Shown: one piece after another, positions 22,376 through 32,690 of the stretch
How the letters are laid out: every line of letters begins with the position of its first letter
Position numbering within the stretch: the stretch's first letter is position 1
Assembly: GCF_963678635.1 (NCBI RefSeq)
Contig: NC_087064.1
Location: forward strand, 11,704,819-11,768,818
Source: Symsagittifera roscoffensis
Lineage: Eukaryota; Xenacoelomorpha; Acoela; Convolutidae
DNA length: 64,000 nucleotides
Reading direction: 5' to 3'
Position numbers and translations under genes: made by a program
The notes under the pieces: model-generated
Seen by the model: only the letters and a program-made list of their open reading frames with translations
Database searches by the model: none
What the model was told of the DNA's origin: nothing

Positions 22376-22769
22376 AATCGACTGCAGTCTATATTAGTTT
22401 TTAAACGCGTTTTGGTTTGATGAATAAAAATATCAATTCCTAACAATTTTGATGTGAACGATTGAGAAAGCTTTGAATCGCTACGGTTTCATTTTGAACA
22501 AATATTGATAGAGCGAGTTTTACTGTAAACGTTTTCTAATGGGTTTTGAAAATCAAATTGTGGAGAAGTCAAGACTCATTTTGAAAGAATCTTATTTTGG
22601 CAAACTATGTTAGCTTTCCTATGAGTTTGCCGTCGGACTTTTTCAGCTGCTTTTTTTTAAATGTTGTATCTCAGTTTTATCGACTTTTTGCTCGTTCGTT
22701 TTTTCAAAACCGAAAATGGTAATATATTATTTCAGCTCGACTCTCTGCTGAAAATGCTACGATATGATA

Positions 22770-23463
22770 CAGTGCTGATTTAAATTGACGGGACAAAACG
22801 AACAAAACTTGAATTTTCAAACGCGTTTTTCTCAATTTGGTATGATTAGACAAAAAGTGAAGAGAACAAAAGTTGCTTAGAATTTCATCAGAATTAATAT
22901 GGTGCATTTTTTTCTCCAAAACTCTAAACCAAAATTTTACCCCAAAAATGGGTCATTTTGGCTTTTTTAATCAATCAAGAATTACGCTGAAACTACTTTG
23001 TTAATTGATAAGAAAATTATATCAGGACACAGCCCAACAAAGTTTAAGAAGGGTTAAATATCCAAACACTAATATAAGAGAAAAAAAATTACTTGATAGT
23101 AAATAAATGTGCTTTTTACTATATAAAACCCAGAACCTCTGTTTAAAAACAAATTTACTCAAATTTTTGGAGATTAAAACGTTCTAAAACTTTGTTGGGC
23201 TGTGTAAGAGGCTTCTTGTGATATAATTTTCTTATCAATTAACAAAGTAGTTTCAGCGTAATTCTTGACTAATTGAAAAAAGTCAAAATGACCCATTTTT
23301 GGGTTAAAATTTTGGTTTAGAGTTTCGGAGAAAAAGTTGCACCATATTAATTGATGAAATTCTAAGCAATTTTTGTTCTCTTTACTTTTTGTCTAATCAT
23401 ACCAATTTGAGAAAAACGAGTTTGAAAATTCAAGGTTTGTCCGGATAATATAAATCAGTACTG
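22770..23463. mobile_element. Tc1/mariner-type foldback MITE flanked by TA
   Basis: The termini are cagtgctgatttaaatt and ..aaatcagtactg, each flanked by TA. The inverted arms are about 280-300 bp (22770-23053 and 23178-23463) with a ~125-bp loop. Internal words (tttgtccggataat, gggctgtgtaagaggctt, aaaatgggtcattttg, acaaagtagtttcagcg) recur throughout 56.6-63.3 kb, around a decayed mariner transposase. A TA duplication and CAGT.. termini fit the Tc1/mariner superfamily. No protein is encoded. Confidence 0.82.
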
Positions 23464-23587
23464 TACTCCCTAACATCGCTTAACGTTCGTTCGCGATGCC
23501 CGGTTTTTCGTGTAAAAAATTGTACCTACGAAGTACCTCCTGTCCTTCCGTTGTTGGATTATGAACATTTTTGTTGAAAAATAATTG

Positions 23588-24412
23588 GAAGACATTTTCA
23601 ATAACATTCAGGTTAAGATTATTATAAATTATTATTAGCAATTGTGAGATATTACTCGAAAAAATTGAAAAAAAAAATGAAATTATTTTCAATGAGATAT
23701 TACTCGAAAAAAATTGAAAAAAAAAATTGGAAGACATTTTCAATAACATTCAGGTTAAGATTATTATAAATTATTATTAGCAATTGTGAGATATTACTCG
23801 AAAAAATTGAAAAAAATTGAAGTTATTTTCAATAACATTCAGGTTAAGATTATTATAAATTATTATTAGCAATTGTGAGATATTACTCGAAAAAATTGAA
23901 AAAAATGAAGTTTTTTTCAATAACATTCAGGTTAAGATTATGATAAATTATTATTAGCAATTGTGAGATATTACTCGAAAAAATTGAAAAAAATGAAGTT
24001 GTTTTCAATAACATTCAGGTTAAGATTATGATAAATTATTATTAGCAATTGTGAGATATTACTCGAAAAAATTGAAAAAAATTGAAGTTATTTTCAATAA
24101 CATTCAGGTTAAGATTATGATAAATTATTATTAGCAATTGTGAGATATTACTCGAAAAAATTGAAAAAAATGAAGTTGTTTTCAATAACATTCAGGTTAA
24201 GATTATGATAAATTATTATTAGCAATTGTGAGATATTACTCGAAAAAATTGAAAAAAATTGAAGTTATTTTCAATAACATTCAGGTTAAGATTATGATAA
24301 ATTATTATTAGCAATTGTGAGATATTACTCGAAAAAATTGAAGTTATTTTCAATAACATTCAGGTTAAGATTATGATAAATTATTATTAGCAATTGTGAG
24401 ATATTACTTGAC
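23588..24412 (+). repeat. Minisatellite, ~89-bp period, about nine copies
   Basis: The anchor ataacattcaggttaagatt recurs at 23601, 23742, 23832, 23920, 24008, 24097, 24185, 24274 and 24353. Steps are 141, 90, 88, 88, 89, 88, 89 and 79 bp. Later units alternate subtly between 88- and 89-bp types (..aaaatgaagttg / ..aaattgaagtta), which indicates duplication of pairs of units. Within a unit, gagatattactcgaaaaaat is fixed. Confidence 0.92.
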
Positions 24413-24433
24413 AGTAATCAAAATAGGAGTAAA

Positions 24434-24800
24434 ATGGATCTGATTTCTCCGCAGTGTGAGTTTCGGGCACCCTATATTTTCTGCATGTGCAACATCGATT
24501 TCTTTTCACTTAATTACTTCCTTGAAGTTTTCAGTGCTGACAAAATCAATCCAACCCTACTCAAAACCGAAGATAGATCTACAATTGCATCCAACAGGCC
24601 AAAAGACGAGTGTTGATATACGGCAATTCTCTGAGGCTGGAAGAACCGAAAGCACGAAATAATGTTAGCCAATCAGAAATCAGTATCCAAAAAGACGAAA
24701 TAAATCGCCTGGAAATTAAGTCAATTTTTGCCAGTTTAGAGGGAGTTGAACGGCTGAAAACTTTCGCGCCTTCGGTCCTTCTGTCTTCAGGATAGCCCAT
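24434..24800 (+). other. Unexplained overlapping ORFs after the minisatellite
   Basis: A frame ending at a TAG near 24794 reads .. RRVLIYGNSLRLEEPKARNN and then a charged, non-repetitive segment (KDEINRLEIKSIFASLEGVE). A second frame starts at an ATG at 24434. An acceptor-like gaagttttcag lies at about 24525-24533. This might be an eroded coding sequence or transposon piece. I recognise no domain and phase does not fit a Rbfox exon. Confidence 0.2.
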
Positions 24801-25413
24801 GTAAATCTATAGCACTCATGTAATGGCTCAGCTTGGTTGCGCATCCACCTCTTGCTAAAAACAACCTCTTGTAAAACAGAATTAATAGTTTTGATGCAAA
24901 AAAAATATTGTTTTCGAACATATATGTCCCAAAAAAATAGTATCTCGCACTTGCTAAAAGGGCTTCAGCAAGTATACATAACTTAAATTCAAATAAAATT
25001 GGATAATTAGATTTGGTTTTGTCTTGAACACAATTGCCTTGGGAGTTTTTAACTTTACGTCCGGAACGCAGATGTCTATGCACTGAAACAGATATCGAAA
25101 ACATGGTTCGTAGTATATAAGATATGAACACCAAGTGAGAACGAATTTCCTTCGGTCCAAAATAAACTACAATAAAAAATTATTAATCAGCAAGAGGTGA
25201 AATAAACCAATATCTGGAAGCAAGCTTTGGAAGGCATAGAAAGCTTGATTGATGCTCATTTACATGTTATGCCACCTTAACCCAGTCCAATGCGATTCAA
25301 ACTGAGCCCACAAATCTAATTAAAACAGCAATAAAAAGAAGGTTGAAGGTTTTGATGAGTTCACCTGATGATGATGCTGATAATGATGGTTAGTGTTGTT
25401 TTGTTCTATTTAG

Positions 25414-25506
25414 GGGTTTGGGTTTGTTACTTTCATAAGTAGTGCTGACGCGGAGAAAGCACGGGAAACGTTGCATGGCACGTCAATCGAGGGACGCAAA
25501 ATAGAG
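25414..25506 (+). CDS. rbfox: Rbfox coding exon 4 (93-nt RRM exon)
   Basis: The exon lies between acceptor ttctatttag and donor gag|gtgtgt, phase 0/0, residues 263-293. It begins [18 protein letters not shown] and ends TSIEGRKIE. It carries the RNP1 motif (K)GFGFVTF. In vertebrates a 93-nt exon of the same content is alternatively skipped to give an RRM-deficient, dominant-negative Fox protein. Here length and phase are identical, so in-frame skipping is possible. The exon itself contains TGCATG (25472-25477), the Fox binding word, read as Leu-His-Gly codons; two more copies lie in the downstream intron at 25856 and 25993. Confidence 0.95.
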
Positions 25507-26481
25507 GTGTGTGGTTTGTTCAATTCAATTCATTCGACTGCTAAACACTTCGCTTACGTATCCAAAAAGATTTCACTTGCTTGCTAATTAGTAATACTGA
25601 CCAGCACTATTCTAGAATGTTCTAGAACCTTGCCGACCGGATGGTTTGTTTTCCTGTTATCAGTCTGCAAAATAAGATATAACCGACAGAAAGTGGTTCG
25701 AAATGGTTTATGAAGTGGTTTGACGCAATCCTCATCAATGTTCACTAAGTTAGTTTGAATGGAAAAAGATTTTGCAGTGCAGTCTTTTTTCTTGGAAACA
25801 AGTCATTCAGTTGGGCGGAAAATGCAATCGATTTTTGACAAAAAAACATGAAATTTGCATGACATTTTAGATGTTTGAAACTCAGAAGCTAATGAAAATC
25901 ATTGTTGAAATTGTGTTTAATCACAACTGAGTAAATAGACAGTTAGTGTATTTTCGCTTAACATACCCGCGAAATTATTATTTTGATTTCAGTGCATGCG
26001 AGCATGAGGACAACAACTGGCCTCGTCAGTGTCAAAAAAATTGACCAGAGTCATTAATTCAAGTTCAGCTGGGCATTTTATCAAGTTTATCTAATGTTAC
26101 TCCATACAAGTTGAAATTGTAAATTGAGAAAATATAATCTAAAAAGTTTTGAATTGCCAAAAGTAAGTATTTGAAAAGCTAACCTGGGATTACAGCTTGA
26201 TAGAATGCGCAGCAAAAAATTTTCATTCGCTGCTAGAAATAATTTTTAATTGCAGGTTTTTGAATAAATTTCAATGTTAGACAGACAAAATAAATCGAAA
26301 ACGAATATACAATTTTCTTAACTTTTTTTCTGCAGTTTTTCACTCAGTTATTTTTCAATTAAGAACAATCTGAACTTGCAGCACATGAAAATTTCTTTGT
26401 CAAGTCGAAATACTTTCGGATGCTTATGTTACGTTTTTGTTATACTAGATCGCCCGTTGTTCATTTTAAAACTGTTTGCAG
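25507..26481 (+). other. Rbfox intron 4 with two TGCATG sites
   Basis: No gene or clear repeat is seen. TGCATG hexamers occur at 25856-25861 and 25993-25998. The Rbfox protein is known to bind this word in introns flanking its own RRM exon in other animals; here that is an inference from sequence only. Confidence 0.45.
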
Positions 26482-26572
26482 GTGAACAATGCCACCCCGC
26501 GAGTGGTACCTCGGAAGAAAGAGCCGCCAAGTGTTTCTCCATTCATGAATACGAACCACCTGTTGAACAACA
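26482..26572 (+). CDS. rbfox: Rbfox coding exon 5 (end of RRM)
   Basis: After acceptor tgtttgcag the exon encodes VNNATPRVVPRKKEPPSVSP and onward to ..HLLNN, residues 294-323. VNNAT is the conserved end of the Fox RRM, and the basic PRKK that follows may help nuclear localisation. The donor is gttagt after 'aac aac a' (phase 1). Reading on gives a stop after one codon, which supports this donor. The next exon supplies two bases, in agreement. Confidence 0.88.
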
Positions 26573-26723
26573 GTTAGTTCACGTCCTCTCAAATTATCCC
26601 AATGTGTTTTTTTTTTATTTCTACCTGCTAGTTCTTGTCTCGATTAGCCTCAAGTTTTAATTAATGTGTGCATGCTGGTTTCAGATACATTTTAAAAGCA
26701 TGAATATTTGAAAGTTATTCAAG

Positions 26724-26747
26724 AGCGCAGAATGTATATTCTGCGCT
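26724..26747. repeat. 24-bp perfect palindrome
   Basis: agcgcagaat-gtat-attctgcgct lies in the 290-nt intron between Rbfox exons 5 and 6, about 115 nt upstream of the exon 6 acceptor. In RNA it would form a stable 10-bp stem. A TGCATG site lies 50 nt upstream (26669-26674). Confidence 0.6.
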
Positions 26748-26862
26748 GTTCAAGTAAATGAAATCTACAATCGCTTATGATCTTTATTACAGTCGTTGTA
26801 ATTTTGAATCAGTACTGGTTGTGATATTTTTTTTGATTGTGAAAAACAGGAATTGTTTTTAG

Positions 26863-27133
26863 CTGCCATGACGCCTCTTATTGCCCAGTCGATGATGGGA
26901 GGATCGGCCGCCGCTGCTGCTGCCGCTTTCTCGAAGTTCCAACCGGCACTCAACGCAGGCCAAAGTGCTCTTCGGAATGTGGGGCCCCTTTTTGGAGGCG
27001 CAACTGGAGCTAACAACGCGTCTCTTCAGTCTCTACTTAGTCAGCTGCAGCAGAGCCAGGCCGGAGGAGCTAATCCCTTCGGGATGAATCCGTTCGCTAA
27101 TCAGCAAATAGGACAGGCTCTCAATTTTAATCC
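26863..27133 (+). CDS. rbfox: Rbfox coding exon 6 (Ala/Gln-rich)
   Basis: The acceptor attgtttttag gives a two-base phase that completes codon 324. The exon encodes TAMTPLIAQSMMGGSAAAAA and continues into a Gln-rich helix-like segment (SLQSLLSQLQQSQ) and GGANPFGMNPFANQQ. It ends in phase 2 at donor cc|gtgagt. An alternative acceptor (aaaaacag) 13 nt upstream would break the frame with exon 5. This tract is not conserved with vertebrate Rbfox as far as I can tell and is probably disordered. Confidence 0.85.
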
Positions 27134-27689
27134 GTGAGTATCCAAAGTCATTCATTTTCAAATCGACTTTCAATTACCATTCGATCATCATCATACATGC
27201 GGAGTCATCATACACTGGAATAATGTCATTACTGGTTCTTGCTGTAATGGCATTACTGGTGCTGGAATTCCAGGATGGTCCGGAATTGTGATCACGAAAA
27301 AAACTTGTGGATCGAAAAGTTAACAAAGATGAGTGTGAACAAAGATGAGTGTGATGTTACGATACGAAGCCAATTTTTTTTTTCAGGTCGAACTTTTGCA
27401 CGTTTATTTCTTTCCCGGCATTTTTTTGTGTTTTCTTCATCATTGCAGCTTGTTTTTCTAGTTTGTTTGCGAAATGCTATTTCGTCTCCGTTAACAGGGT
27501 TTGTATCATTGGTTTGGACCATTAGTCAATGTTTCAAGCTTTTGAATATTTAGACCAATTGCACTCAAATTAGTTTGCTTAAAAATCGATCGTCCGATAA
27601 ATAGATTTTACTTTTTCATGCCACCCATTTTCACCCGTATTTAGAGAAGGTGACGATTGTGTTATTGCACTAGCGAACATAAGTGAACG

Positions 27690-28602
27690 TTAGTGTTATA
27701 GTACTACTATTCTTTTTTTCTAACCTAAGTCACAAATACTGGGGCCAATTTTGGGGCATCTTTACTGCTTTTTGATAGCATGTGATTTGAAATTCGAACA
27801 GTAATAAGTTATCAAACTCATAAGTTAATTCATCAAACGAATCGAAAATAGCTATTTGTTTCAAACAACATAACAATAAAAAAAATTGATTTTTGAAATG
27901 CATAATTTATACATAATGCGGCTTTATGCTGTCCGATTTATTACATGCAACACTAGTGTGGATGCCTTCAGTTAACTATATTTCAAATCAGTAGCGGATT
28001 TAAGGGGGGTGGGGTGGACGCCCCCCCCCCCTCTCTCAGGGATCCGACCCCCTTTGTACTATTTTGAGATATCTATTTTTGGTGAGGTACCCTTAAATTT
28101 TTCTAAAGGTGCCTTCGGTGCAAATATATACTAATTTTTGAGGGGGAGCATGCGCCAAAAAAACGTGATTTTTCGATCAAAATTTTTCAAAAAGTTCCTA
28201 AGAACGCAGAAATTTTGGTCAAAATGGGGTATTTATAGTGATTTGGGAGAGCTCAGAAAATCAGTTTGGTCGACCTAAAAAAAGGAAATTCTAGATCCGC
28301 CCCTGATTCAAATTATTACTTGCAAAATTGGGTCTATTTGTATTTGGTGCCACTTTTGCTGCATGGCATTGGCAATTTATTAGCATACGTAGCTGCTTTT
28401 TGTGACTTGTGTTTGATGATTGTTAAGCGTTCGTGGGCGAGAGGGCAGGGCATGAGACGCTAATTCTCTAGGTCGCAGGCTCGAAGCCAGTACGTAGCTT
28501 TTTTTGTTAATTCGAGGCTTATTTCTATTGTTTATTTCACTTTACAAAGATGCTTCCTCGTGTTATCGCTAGTGTTTGCGAAGCACAGCTTCGCCTCTGT
28601 GT
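27690..28602 (+). mobile_element. Element E copy carrying a nested hAT MITE
   Basis: The same module order as 19040-19709, interrupted at 27989-28305 by a MITE. After the insertion the repeat resumes (aaattattacttgcaaaatt), passes through a tRNA-like family A segment (gtgggcgagagggcagggca ... aggtcgcaggctcgaagcc) and ends in tgcgaagcacagcttcgcct (tail to 28602). Confidence 0.65.
27989..28305. mobile_element. hAT-type MITE, 317 bp, nested in element E
   Basis: The ends are cagtagcggatttaagg and ..agatccgcccctg, and the flanking 8-mers tttcaaat / attcaaat differ at one base. The uninterrupted site is visible in the two paralogous element E copies near 19395 and 32495 (ttatattccaaat-tattact), which confirms insertion and shows which repeat is older. 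The interior includes a C-run and gggggagcatgcgccaaaaa, shared with 44880-44910. Confidence 0.85.
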
Positions 28603-28744
28603 AATACACGTTTTTTCTAATTTAACTCGCTCAAATTTGTGTCCAACTTCAGTGTTTACTTCCGTACATCTGTATTTAACAGCCACGTGTTTTATCCGTT
28701 CAATTAAACGCCTTCAATGGTGCCTTGTATTTGCTTTTAGAGGA

Positions 28745-29379
28745 TGTTAAAGTGTCATTGAACGTAGTGAAGACTCTTATAACGGTCTTGGTGATTTAAT
28801 TTTTTTTTTCAGTAAAAAGTTCCACTTTTGTTTTTTGTCAAATTCAGTTCATTTCTTTTGTTAAAATTGAGGAAAATTCTGCTATCGAACCGCAAAGATA
28901 AAGTATGTGCTTAGCAAGCGGATACTCTGTTGAAGTTTACTGAGGAGTTGTATTATATTGCAAAGATGGGTTGGTGATGGGGATGGACCTACGTATGATT
29001 TGTATATTGGAGTATAAAAAGTCTTACTGTTTTATCGGAACAGTTTTTGTTGATTTCATTTATTCCATTTTCACATTTAAACAACGAAGTGTTTTGTTTT
29101 ATTACGAAGAATTGTTTTCTAACCTAAGTCGAAAATATAATTTCTCATTTGGTGGCACTTTTGGTATATTTCAATTGAACCTTATTTAAGCATAGACAAC
29201 TTAATGTCATTTGTTGCTGCGTTATTTTTGGCTTAAGTTCTGTCTGAAAAAAAAACATGTGTCATGAAAATGTATGTGATTTGTTGTTTTTCGTTTTTTT
29301 TCTTGCGACGCTTTGTTAAAATTTTTGCACTTAAGGCAGATATTTCATATTTTCTCAAAAACTACTGTATCGATTTTCC
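28745..29379 (+). repeat. Partial family C and a module preceding a 160-bp array
   Basis: Family C head words (cattgaacgtagtgaagact, gtcttggtgattt) lie at 28750-28800. From about 29265 a segment (tgaaaatgtatgtgatttg, ttgcgacgctttg) matches the lead-in to the array at 9870. No gene is supported. Confidence 0.4.
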
Positions 29380-30330
29380 AAATAAAATGGTACCAATGGA
29401 AAAACTGGCTGCTCTTCTATCTGCCTGCATATTTCCATTTTACCTCACGTTCTACGGCCTTCGAGACTTTCAGTAGGCGTATTTCTGGCCTATTTATTTT
29501 GAATTTTTGCAATATTAAATGCGCAAATCTGAGATGTAGGTTTCAATCAAAAGAACAAATTATGAAGATCTCTCCTTCTCAGGCGGCTATTCCTTAGATT
29601 CGGTAGAAAATTGTTATGACATCAAACAAGCCCATTTTTTGACATTTTGGTTAATGTTTAAAACTGATTGACTTTTCTCAAAAACTACCTTGCCAAATCA
29701 GAGATTACGGGTTTAAACGAAAGAAAAAGTCAGTTATGCTAATCTTACCTGCGCCAGAGGCTATGCGCTGCGTTTTGAACAAACTATGGCCTCAGAAGAT
29801 CTCCAATTTTTTAAATTTTGTTCGTTTATTTTTGGAAAGAATTCTTTTTCTTTCTTAAACTAACCTGCTGATTCTGAGGTTGATAGTTCATTAAAATTAA
29901 AATGGTGCTTAGATTTTCCCTGCGCAGTCTTTTTTACCCTGTTTTTGTAGAAAAGCTGATATGGAAAAATCCATTGTTTGAAATGTTTACCGTTTGTTCG
30001 AAGAACTTTCATCATTATTCTCGAAAACTACTTACTAAATCTGACATCATGGTTTCCATCTAAAAACCAGGGTGTAATCGGCTTCCCTACATAAGAGGCT
30101 TTTTCCCTGCTTTAGCAGAGAAAAGTCTATGGATTTAGGAAAAGTCAATATTTTTTGGAAACTTTTTCACTTTTTTCGAAAACTGCATAGCCAAATCTGA
30201 GATGAAGACTTCAATTAAAAGAGCGAGTAGTAGTTTTTCCTTTAAATAAACGGCTAATCTCCTACTTAGTAGAGAAATCACTAGGGTTTTGCGATTTTTT
30301 TCGAAAACTTTTCAGTTCCGTATCAGTACA
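29380..30330 (+). repeat. Array of ~160-bp tandem units in Rbfox intron 6
   Basis: Five to six diverged units have the ctcaaaaactaccttgcc / aaatc(a/t)gag / gggtttaaacgaaag.. words. The last unit runs into a segment (gtggatccagccttagctgg) also seen after arrays at 15780, 32900 and 40105, so the array's right flank is shared between copies. Confidence 0.6.
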
Positions 30331-30394
30331 ATATTCAATTAAAAGTAATAAAAACAGGTGGATCCAGCCTTAGCTGGGTCACTACTTTACTTCC

Positions 30395-30727
30395 AAGCGA
30401 CCGTGGCGCAGATGCGAGGAAGTGATACTCCTAGTCAACAGGTCGGAGGTTCAAATGGGGAAAATTGAAATAGTTTTGTTTTTTTTTTTCGGTCGAATTT
30501 TTGCTGCAAAGTATTGGCAATTTGATAAACTGTAGCTGCTTTATTGGTGGCTAGTGTTAGTAAAATTACAAGCGGTCGTGGAGCAGATATGAGAACATGA
30601 TTCGCCTAGTCATAATTTTTTTTTCAAGGTGCATTTTTAATCTGTTCCTTTTTTCACTTAGTTTTGCCTGTTTAGAGCTTTTTTCCATTTTCCTCTCTTG
30701 TGTTTGCGAAGCGCAGCTTCGCCTGTG
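30395..30727 (+). mobile_element. Two tRNA-like heads and a palindromic tail (family A)
   Basis: The first head (gcgaccgtggcgcagatgcg ... aggtcggaggttcaaatg) at about 30398-30466 and a second (gcggtcgtggagcagatatg) at about 30572 are followed by one tail (gcgaagcgcagcttcgcctg) at 30706-30727. This suggests two SINE copies, the first truncated at its 3' end. Confidence 0.55.
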
Positions 30728-30914
30728 TTCGAATGTTATGTCAGTAATGAGTGGGTTAAGCATCAGTTGAATAGAATTGATTTTATGCGACGTTGAATAC
30801 AGCTTTTGTAATCTTTTATCAGCCATAATTTATTTTTTTTTTCATTACGCGAAGGGGAAATTTGTCAGTGGTTGAATAATGATATTATGATTTCATAACT
30901 CAAACGACGAATGA

Positions 30915-30920
30915 TGCATG
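30915..30920 (+). promoter_or_regulatory. TGCATG Fox-binding hexamer upstream of exon 7
   Basis: The hexamer lies 27 nt upstream of the exon 7 start (30947). Fox proteins bound upstream of an exon usually promote its skipping. Exon 7 is 297 nt with phase 2 on both sides, so skipping would keep the frame. Function is inferred; a single hexamer can occur by chance. Confidence 0.4.
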
Positions 30921-30946
30921 CTTAGTTTAAATTTTGGTTTGCTTAG

Positions 30947-31243
30947 CTTGATTTCGGCGGCTGCGACTATGACCCCAAACCAAGCAGCCAGTCTCCTAGC
31001 TGGCAACCCTCTGTTCGCCAACACTGCTGCAGCACAAGTGAGCAGCTCATCTGCGGGCCAACTGGATCTTCAGAGTCTTCTGGGTGCGAATGCGGCCACC
31101 GGGCAGCTCAATGGAAACCACCCTATGCTACTGAATGCATTGGGAGGGGGAGGAGTGCTGAGTAACGTCGAAGCAGCAAATGCCTTGGGACTCAGTGCAC
31201 TAGCAGGGCAGCAGAGGTCTAGCTTGATGGATAGTCAAAATAT
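30947..31243 (+). CDS. rbfox: Rbfox coding exon 7
   Basis: The acceptor ggtttgcttag leaves one base (c) completing Pro 414, in agreement with the phase 2 end of exon 6. The exon encodes an Ala/Leu/Asn-rich, Gly-rich segment (NQAASLLAGNPLFANT, LNALGGGGVLSNVEAANALG) through residue 512 and ends at donor at|gtaagt. Reading past the donor hits a stop at once. The exon length is a multiple of three, so it could act as a cassette exon. Confidence 0.87.
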
Positions 31244-31639
31244 GTAAGTAAAGAGAAACTATTAAACTGAAAGGAAAACATATATCAATTCTTCCCACCT
31301 GGCGTCTGGTTTGGACTCTACATGAATGTTTTGAGCTATTGTGGGAAATAGTCAAGGTCTTTCAAAAATTAAAAATTCACGACGGAACAGTGGTTTTTAT
31401 CTTGATTTATCTGAAGCAGATGATTACGGTCCGCAAAAAACTAAACTAATTCTTCTTTGTTTTCGTTCGTATCAGCACCCTAGGTGGCTTTTTGGTTCTG
31501 GTTTTTTTTCAATGAGCAAGAGCTCGTTTCAATTTCTGTGGTAGTTGTTTCTTAATTGCTCTTTCGAATGAACCGACCAAGTATTGACATATTCGCTCTG
31601 CCGGCTGAAGTAATTTTATTTAGTTTTTTGATTTTTTAA

Positions 31640-32160
31640 CCGTTTTTTCAAAACTTATTGAATATTCTCGAAAACGACCCTGCCATATCTGAGAGTTTGC
31701 GCTCAAGTCAAGGAACAGGTTGTTGGAAGCTCATTTGCTTATGCGAATTTCCCAATTTTTTTTTGACTCCTTAAGTTAGTTATGGCCCTCGGCCTATTTA
31801 AAATTTCTGCCTGTTTTTTTCTCACAAAAAGCTTCTTTTCTCGCTAGGTTCTTTTCTCGCTAGCTATCCTACCAAATCTGATATCATAGGTTCAATTGCA
31901 GCAATAGGTTGTTGAAAGCCTACCTTTATAATTGGCTATGCCCAGTTGGTTTAAGAAAAACTTATGGCCTCAAACAATTCAAAGTTTTGAAACTTTGTCA
32001 GTACCTTTTTGACTTTACGTGAAAACTACCGTTCCAATTCTCAGGTTGTGTTCAATCGAGAAACCAGGTTTTGAAAATCTTCTCTGCTTAAGCGGCCACA
32101 ACTTGTTTTCTTGCGAAGAAAAGTTATGGATTTTGGAAATCTTTTGATAGTTTTTGAGAA
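31640..32160 (+). repeat. Array of ~160-bp tandem units
   Basis: Three units carry the ctcgaaaacgaccctgccat / 'gaaacttt' / gttgtgttcaatcgagaaa words. The unit order resembles 15180-15450 more closely than neighbouring units resemble each other, so the arrays were dispersed as ready-made blocks. Confidence 0.55.
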
Positions 32161-32174
32161 CTATTGACCGTTTT

Positions 32175-32690
32175 TAGACAGCAGTATATTAGTACGAACT
32201 TTCTTTTTTTTCCAACCTAAGTTGCAAATGTTAGTATTACTTTTGGGGCATCTTTACTGCGTTTTGATAGAATGTGCTTTGACATTCGAATAGTAATAAG
32301 TTAATGCGTCAAAAGAACCGAAAAAAGCTATTTAATTCAAAAAACATAACTACAATTAAAACTCAATTTCAGAAATTTTCTAACTGAAGATATCTCGCAA
32401 TTGTTTGAAATGCATAATTTATACAATGTGGTTATATGCTTTCCGATGATTTGTTAGATGAAAAGTTACTGTGGATGCCTTCAGTTTGTTATATTCCAAA
32501 TTATTACTTACAAAATTGGGTCATTTTTTATTTGGTGCTACTTTTGCTGCATCGAATTGGCTATTTTATTAGCATATGTAGCTTCGTTTTTGGTGGCAAG
32601 TCTTGGGGATTTTAAGCATCCGTTGCTGAGTGGTTAGTGTGAGACTCAAATTTGCTAGGTCACATGTTCGAATCCGACACGTAAAAAACA
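32175..32690 (+). mobile_element. Element E / family A copy (empty-site paralogue)
   Basis: It runs from tattagtacgaactttcttt through 'cattcgaatagtaataag', gatgccttcagtttgttata and ttccaaattattacttacaa (no MITE) to a tRNA-like head (gttgctgagtggttagtgtg ... ggtcacatgttcgaatccga). It lacks the palindromic tail and joins a 160-bp-array unit instead. Confidence 0.55.

Larger units (their letters stand above)
20179..25413 (+). other. Rbfox intron 3 (5.2 kb)
   Basis: The largest intron of the gene. It holds a small K/R-rich ORF (20577-20699), a GC-richer inverted repeat (about 22085-22375), a TA-flanked foldback element (22770-23463), an 89-bp minisatellite (23588-24412) and unexplained overlapping ORFs (24434-24800). 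From 20,700 to 22,080 and 24,800 to 25,400 I see no feature I can support. Confidence 0.6.

Noticed and set aside
23588-24412. CRISPR-like array
   Set aside because: The whole ~89-bp unit is repeated without unique spacers, and the host is an intron of an animal gene; it is a minisatellite.
24787-25134. 115-codon minus-strand ORF in Rbfox intron 3
   Set aside because: No splice or poly(A) support, no recognisable domain, and typical chance composition for AT-rich DNA.
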